Origin: Planctomycetota bacterium
GTDB lineage: Bacteria; Planctomycetota; UBA1135; GCA-002686595
NCBI GenBank assembly: GCA_016779205.1
Contig: JADHOC010000031.1
Span: 1 to 38,923 of the forward strand
Reading direction: 5' to 3'
Length of the DNA: 38,923 bases
Below are positions 35,232 through 38,923 of the stretch, piece after piece. The first letter of the stretch is position 1. Each line of letters opens with the position of its first letter. Made by a program: the position numbers and the translations under genes. The notes beneath the pieces were generated by a model. The model did not search any database. It was not told the origin of the DNA and saw nothing but the letters and a program-made list of their open reading frames with translations.

Positions 35232-35293
35232 TTGACGGCAGGTTTATCTCGAAGGATGCGGCCCAGCGGACAAATAGGCGTTCCAATATTTGG
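35232..35293 (+). promoter_or_regulatory. AT-richer island upstream of the lamin-tail-like gene, likely promoter
   Basis: TTGACG (35232-35237) looks like a -35 box, but no good -10 sits 16-18 bases later. An AT-rich patch follows, with CAAATAGG and the small palindrome TCCAA-TAT-TTGGA (35282-35294). It stands out from the GC-rich surroundings and lies 57-119 bp before the ATG at 35351. Promoter function is an inference. Confidence 0.35.
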
Positions 35294-35350
35294 ACAGAAG
35301 CCCAGACGCATCTGGCGCGGAACGACTCTTACCGCTGCTTCTCCAAACCC

Positions 35351-36961
35351 ATGACTCTCCTTTCCACCCTCGCCCTGACCTCCGCCATCGCTGGCGGCGG
35401 CGGCGGCTTCAGCGGCGCGCTCGAGATCAACGAGATCCGCATCGACCAACCTGGCTCCGACGACGATGAGTACTTCGAGCTGAAGGGCGACCCCTCACTC
35501 GACCTGACCAACGTCTTCTACATCGTCATCGGCGACGGGTCCGCAGGGGCCGGAGTGGTCGAGTCCATCACGGACCTGACCGGGAACACCGTCGACGGCA
35601 ACGGGTACTTCGTCGCGGCGGAGAGCAGCTTCAGCCTCGGGACGGCGAACCTCACGACCACGCTCGGCTTCGAGAACAGCGACAACGTCACGCACATGCT
35701 CGTCACCGGCTTCACCGGCACGCTCCAGGACGACCTGGACACCAACGACGATGGCTTCCTCGACGTGACGCCCTGGAGCGATGTGATCGACGTGGTCGCG
35801 CTTGTGGAGACGCCCTTCTCCGGCGACAAGACCTACGAGATGATGTTCGGCGGCGCCAGCGTCGGCCCCGACGGGACCTTCGTCCCCGGCCACGTCTTCC
35901 AGTGCACCGCTGGCTGGCAGGTCGGCGACTTCGGCGAGGGGTCCACCGACACCCCCGGAAGCGCCAACTCGCCCATGTGCCCTGCCCCGCGGATCAACGA
36001 GATCCGCATCGACCAGCCCGGCAGCGACATCGACGAGTACTTCGAGCTCCTCACCGAGCCCGGCGCTGACCTGTCCACCCTCAGCTACATCGTCATCGGG
36101 GACGGCTCTGGCGACTCGGGCGTTGTCGAGTCCATCACGGACCTCGCCGGCCTCTCCACGGGCGCCTCGGGCTACTTCCTTGCTGCGGAGAGCTCGTTCA
36201 CCCTCGGCGTCACCCCCGACCTCACCACCTCGCTCGGCTTCGAGAACAGCGACAACGTCACCCACCTCCTGGTGCGGGACTTCACCGGCGTCCTCCAGGA
36301 GGACCTCGATACAGACGACGACGGGATCCTGGACATCACGCCCTGGAGCGAGGTGGTCGACGCGGTCTCGCTCGTCGAGGAGATCGGCGGCGGTGACCAG
36401 TACTACGGCTCTACGCTCGGCTTCGCGGACCTCGGCCCCAGCGGGAGCTTTGTCCCTGCCCAGGCCGTGCGATGCGGCGAGGGCTGGAGGATTGGGTCCT
36501 TCAGCCTCAGCGGATTCGACACCCCTGGCGACCAGAACTTCCCTTGCGGCCGGTACGACCTTCGCTGCTACGCCACCTCCAGCGATCCAATCAATCAGGG
36601 GATCCTCGCGATCCTGGGGTCGGGTTCTCTGCAGCTGAACGACTCTGCGGTGTACGCCTACGAGCTCCCCGTGGACTCGTTCGGCGTCATGATCGCCGGG
36701 CTCACCGACGTACCGCAGGCGTCCCCGTTCGGGCTGGCGTGCATCACAAGCTCGGGCAACCGCGTCAGCTACGGCTTCGCAACCGGCGGTGAGTTCACCT
36801 TCCCCATCGACCTGGAGGACGTCGTCTACGCGCCGCTGGGTGCGGGGGGCAGCGGCTTCGCCCCCGGTGACACCTTGGCCTTCCAGTACCTGTATCGCGA
36901 CGCCTCGGCGCCCGCCGGCGCGAGGTACTCCGACGCGGTTGCGTTCACCATCGGCCTTTGA
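35351..36961 (+). CDS. Secreted protein with two tandem lamin-tail-like domains and a divergent C-terminal module
   Basis: A 536-residue protein. A short signal peptide (MTLLSTLALTSAIAGG) is followed by two copies of the same domain, residues about 26-214 and 215-400. Each starts INEIRIDQPGSD..DEYFEL, continues YIVIGDGS...GVVESITDL and LGFENSDNVTH, then ends with a TPG motif and a Cys. The start resembles lamin-tail (LTD) domains, common in extracellular nucleases and surface proteins, but no nuclease domain is present. Acidic stretches (DTNDDGFLDVTPW, DTDDDGILDITPW) may bind calcium. The last 136 residues are a diverged form of the shared C-terminal module: C406, SFGVMIAG, GDTLAFQYLYRD and YSDAVAFTIGL. 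Likely surface-exposed; role unknown. Confidence 0.86.
   Translation: MTLLSTLALTSAIAGGGGGFSGALEINEIRIDQPGSDDDEYFELKGDPSLDLTNVFYIVIGDGSAGAGVVESITDLTGNTVDGNGYFVAAESSFSLGTANLTTTLGFENSDNVTHMLVTGFTGTLQDDLDTNDDGFLDVTPWSDVIDVVALVETPFSGDKTYEMMFGGASVGPDGTFVPGHVFQCTAGWQVGDFGEGSTDTPGSANSPMCPAPRINEIRIDQPGSDIDEYFELLTEPGADLSTLSYIVIGDGSGDSGVVESITDLAGLSTGASGYFLAAESSFTLGVTPDLTTSLGFENSDNVTHLLVRDFTGVLQEDLDTDDDGILDITPWSEVVDAVSLVEEIGGGDQYYGSTLGFADLGPSGSFVPAQAVRCGEGWRIGSFSLSGFDTPGDQNFPCGRYDLRCYATSSDPINQGILAILGSGSLQLNDSAVYAYELPVDSFGVMIAGLTDVPQASPFGLACITSSGNRVSYGFATGGEFTFPIDLEDVVYAPLGAGGSGFAPGDTLAFQYLYRDASAPAGARYSDAVAFTIGL
35426..36550 (+). repeat. In-gene tandem duplication, period 567 bp
   Basis: Copy 1 begins at 35426 and copy 2 at 35993; both encode one lamin-tail-like domain of about 189 residues. 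DNA identity is high in places: a block of nearly 30 bases beginning CTCGGCTTCGAGAACAGCGA is the same in both copies (near 35663 and 36232), and the first 20 or so bases of each copy match. Confidence 0.85.
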
Positions 36962-37336
36962 GCCAACGCCAACGAGGCGGGCCAGTTCCGCCCTCATAGC
37001 ACCCGAAGGGGGGGCGCCGTGGCCTTTGCTGCGGCGCCCCCCCTCGTATCCCGAGGGCTCTCCGTCCGCCAGGAAGGCCGTCCGCGATGGCGCCGGCGAG
37101 CCCCCCGTCCCTTCGCTGCGGCGACCGGAGCTGCGGGGGCCAGCCCTCCCGCACTGGACCCCCGCCGGGCCACTTGGCTGAGGACCCCGATTCCCTCTGT
37201 GCGCGCGGAACGTTGGGGTGCCCCATGGGTTGGACGAGGCAGTGCGCGCGAAGCGGCTGCGTCGATCATGGGTCGCGACGTCACGCCTTATGATCCACGC
37301 TCTTCCCCACCCGCATCGAGGCCCGTACCCGCCCGC
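36962..37336. other. 375-bp intergenic region with tandem hairpins
   Basis: The first 85 bases hold two hairpins, GAGGCGG/CCGCCCTC (about 36974-36995, one bulge) and the strong one at 37008-37043. From about 37050 to 37336 I see no credible gene: short frames exist but lack a start with coding character. The end must contain the promoter of the esterase; no clear -35/-10 pair is visible. Confidence 0.5.
37008..37043. terminator. Very stable G/C hairpin terminator
   Basis: GGGGGGGCGCCG (37008-37019) pairs perfectly with CGGCGCCCCCCC (37032-37043), 12 bp, around a 12-base loop; CGA/TCG pairs extend it past a one-base bulge. It starts 47 bases after the stop at 36961. No T tract. Confidence 0.65.
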
Positions 37337-38374
37337 ATGACCATCTCCCACCTCGTCCTCGCGCTCGCGCCCCTGCTCGCCGCCCCCCTCCCGGTCTCCC
37401 AGGACCCTGTCCACGACCCTGAACCCCAGGGCACCGACGCCGCGGGGACCCACAGCCGCACGATGGAGATCGGGGACGACCAGCGCGAGTTCCTCCTGCA
37501 CATCCCGGAGGCCTACGACTCGCCAGACCGTGAGGACCCCGTCCCCCTGGTGGTGATGCTCCATGGCCGCACCAGCAACGGCAAGCAGGCGGCCAGCGCG
37601 TACTACGGCTGGACGCAGCTCTCCAATCAGGAGGGCTTCGTGGTCGCCTTCCCCACGGCGCTCGGGAGACCGACGAGCTGGAGGGCATCGTGGGCCGGCA
37701 AGCCGACCGACGACTCGCTCTTTCTCGCCGCCCTTATCGACGAGGTCGTCGACGAGCTCGAGGTGGACCCGAACCGCGTCTACATGACCGGGCATAGCAG
37801 CGGCGGCTTCATGAGCTACAGCTTCGCGGCCACCCACGGGGACAAGGTCGCCGCAATCGGCCCCGTGGCTGGCTTGTCCTTGGACCGGGGGCGCCCCGCA
37901 GCCCCTGTCTCCGTGATCTCCTTCCATGGCATCGCGGACCGCGTGGTCCCCTACGGCAAGAACAGATGGCGCGCCGCCACGGCCGTCGAGTCCGCCGAGC
38001 GGTTCGCCAAGCACGGCGACTGCAAGCCGACGGATCGAAAGGAACTGCAGGGCGACCGGGTCCACCTGGATCGATGGATCAACCCGAAGGATGGGACCGA
38101 GGTCGCGCTCTACAGCATCGAGGGCGGCGACCACGGGTGGCCCCGCGGCGGTCGGCGCACCGTGCCAGCGACAAAGCTGATCTGGGAGTTCTTCGAGGCC
38201 CATCCCCGCGGCGAGGGCGCGGATCGGACGGCCCCTGAAGCTCCAGCCAAGGTGCCTGGCGAGTCGAGCAAGCCGCCGGAGCGCGAGGGGAAGGGGGAGG
38301 CCGAGCGGGCAGGGCACCTCGACGGTCGCCGGGGCGAGCTACAAGTCTCGAACAGCCCGGCGGTCCGCGGCTGA
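37337..38374 (+). CDS. Secreted PHB-depolymerase/feruloyl-esterase-type alpha/beta hydrolase
   Basis: 345 residues from the ATG at 37337, which gives the signal peptide MTISHLVLALAPLLAAPLPVS; the frame extends 318 bases further upstream without coding character. The catalytic domain (about 40-285) is of the LpqC/esterase_PHB type: VVMLHGRTSNGKQ (oxyanion region), nucleophile S154 in TGHSSGGFMSY, D201 in FHGIADRVVPY and H266 in EGGDHGWPR. Enzymes of this family cleave polyester or feruloyl ester bonds, so a polymer- or plant/algal-ester-degrading role outside the cell fits. The last 55 residues are a charged, low-complexity tail rich in Glu, Lys and Pro, beyond the usual family end; it could be a linker or surface-binding segment. 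Confidence 0.88.
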   Translation: MTISHLVLALAPLLAAPLPVSQDPVHDPEPQGTDAAGTHSRTMEIGDDQREFLLHIPEAYDSPDREDPVPLVVMLHGRTSNGKQAASAYYGWTQLSNQEGFVVAFPTALGRPTSWRASWAGKPTDDSLFLAALIDEVVDELEVDPNRVYMTGHSSGGFMSYSFAATHGDKVAAIGPVAGLSLDRGRPAAPVSVISFHGIADRVVPYGKNRWRAATAVESAERFAKHGDCKPTDRKELQGDRVHLDRWINPKDGTEVALYSIEGGDHGWPRGGRRTVPATKLIWEFFEAHPRGEGADRTAPEAPAKVPGESSKPPEREGKGEAERAGHLDGRRGELQVSNSPAVRG

Positions 38375-38472
38375 CCGCGACCCGAACTCACGCTGGAGAT
38401 CTGCGCGGGGATTCCGCTACCCTTCCCGGGTGTCCACCGCCTTCATCCACTCGCCCCGCTGAACGCGACGCC

Positions 38473-38491
38473 GGCCCGGAGTTTCCGGGCC
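38473..38491. terminator. Hairpin between esterase and transglutaminase-like genes
   Basis: GGCCCGGA (38473-38480), loop GTT, TCCGGGCC (38484-38491): 8 perfect pairs, about 100 bases after the esterase stop. It may terminate that transcript. Confidence 0.5.
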
Positions 38492-38500
38492 CGCATGAAC

Positions 38501-38518
38501 GCGGGGGCGCCCCCCCGC
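38501..38518 (+). other. Hairpin just upstream of a start codon
   Basis: GCGGGGG (38501-38507), loop CGCC, CCCCCGC (38512-38518), ending 11 bases before the ATG at 38530. If transcribed it would occupy the ribosome-binding position of that gene. Confidence 0.4.
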
Positions 38519-38529
38519 GACGGCGCCCC

Positions 38530-38923
38530 ATGCATCGAACCATCCCCCTCGCCCTCGCCCTCGCCGTCGGCTGCGCTGGACCCGCCCCGCGGGTAGAAGC
38601 GCCCGCCGGCGGCGGCTCCGCTGCTGAGTCCGCGGCTGGCCGCAGGCTCGCCCTTGAGCTCTCGGTGACGGTCCCGGAGCTGGCGGAAGAGGGCCCGCTC
38701 CACGTGTTCGTCCCGCTCCCGCGCGAGGCCTCGGCTCAGCGCGTGGAGACCTTGACGGTGAACGCCCCCATCGAGGGCTCGATCCAGTCGGACGGCCTCG
38801 GGAACCGCTTCTGGCACGGTGAGAGCGCGGGTCCACGTGGGGAGTTCCAGATCCAGGTCAACGCGACCGTCGAGCGCCTGCCGCGTCGCAGCTCCACGGT
38901 GGCCGGCGCCGCCCTCACCGAGG
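38530..38923 (+). CDS. N-terminal part of a transglutaminase-like lipoprotein (3' end outside window)
   Basis: The frame is open from ATG 38530 to the window end (131 codons), so the gene continues beyond it. The signal peptide MHRTIPLALALAVGC has a lipobox AVGC with Cys15 as the lipidated residue. A short Ala/Gly-rich linker leads to a beta-rich domain: LELSVTVPELAEEGPLHVFV, then PLPREASAQRVETLTV and GLGNRFWHGES. The 'V-P-L-P-R-E...Q-R-V' and 'D-x-x-G-N-R' pattern is typical of the domain in front of transglutaminase-like (transglut_core) protease folds. The catalytic Cys-His-Asp part would lie past the window. Cell-envelope location is clear, the enzyme type is a likely but incomplete call. 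Confidence 0.7.
   Translation, partial: MHRTIPLALALAVGCAGPAPRVEAPAGGGSAAESAAGRRLALELSVTVPELAEEGPLHVFVPLPREASAQRVETLTVNAPIEGSIQSDGLGNRFWHGESAGPRGEFQIQVNATVERLPRRSSTVAGAALTE

Noticed and set aside
32791..35286. Minus-strand open frame of 831 codons
   Set aside because: Antisense of the choice-of-anchor-B protein; composition typical of a shadow frame.
37019..37336. N-terminal extension of the esterase
   Set aside because: It would include the terminator hairpin and a low-complexity Arg/Pro/Ala stretch, and would bury the obvious signal peptide.
35495..38317. Minus-strand open frame of 940 codons across two plus-strand genes and an intergenic region
   Set aside because: No signal peptide or motif, low-complexity composition, and it opposes two genes with clear signatures.
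1..38923. tRNA, rRNA, CRISPR, IS element or prophage
   Set aside because: No clover-leaf-like segment, no regularly spaced repeats and no transposase, integrase or phage protein were recognised on reading both strands.

Overview
This window is GC-rich chromosomal DNA with the gene content of a planctomycete. The lineage is inferred from families and not from a marker gene. Two operons encode CXXCH cytochrome-like/DUF1549/DUF1553 proteins paired with Tat-exported DUF1501 proteins. There is a formylglycine sulfatase, a Ser/Thr kinase with a WD40-type tail next to an ECF sigma factor, and many large secreted proteins with Cys-bracketed acidic calcium-binding-like motifs. Shine-Dalgarno sequences are mostly absent. 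I see no tRNA, rRNA, CRISPR array, transposase, integrase or phage gene.

Layout. 1-2.8 kb: the end of a membrane protein, a small lipoprotein and a secreted FG-GAP propeller protein. 2.8-6.5 kb: a TMEM189/CarF-type lipid desaturase divergent from a diacylglycerol-kinase-family enzyme, then a cupin lipoprotein and a membrane-anchored EEP hydrolase. 6.5-11 kb: a sulfatase, a GNAT protein with a decayed RsbW-like N-terminus, a strong bidirectional hairpin and a secreted protein. 11.2-21.4 kb: two DUF1549/DUF1553 + DUF1501 gene pairs placed back to back around a 427-bp intergenic region. 21.4-23.9 kb: a sulfur operon (ArsR-type repressor, rhodanese-DUF2892, CstB-like persulfide dioxygenase-rhodanese) with a readable promoter and operator. 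24-32.3 kb: a WD40 kinase and an ECF sigma factor, divergently transcribed and flanked by two full-length paralogous secreted proteins. 32.5-38.9 kb: a choice-of-anchor-B-type secreted protein, a tandem-duplicated lamin-tail-like secreted protein, a PHB-depolymerase-type esterase and the start of a transglutaminase-like lipoprotein.

How the genes work together. The two cytochrome/DUF1501 pairs probably act outside the cytoplasmic membrane; their chemistry is unknown. The ArsR-rhodanese-CstB cluster should sense and oxidise sulfane sulfur. The kinase and sigma factor look like a signalling pair that may control the flanking secreted proteins. The least explained signal is a C-terminal module of about 135-150 residues (late W-x-F-Q-x-W/Y-x-R-D and S-N-x-T-x-A/G motifs) that ends six different secreted proteins. 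Its fixed terminal position suggests a sorting or surface-attachment domain, a role I infer and cannot prove here.
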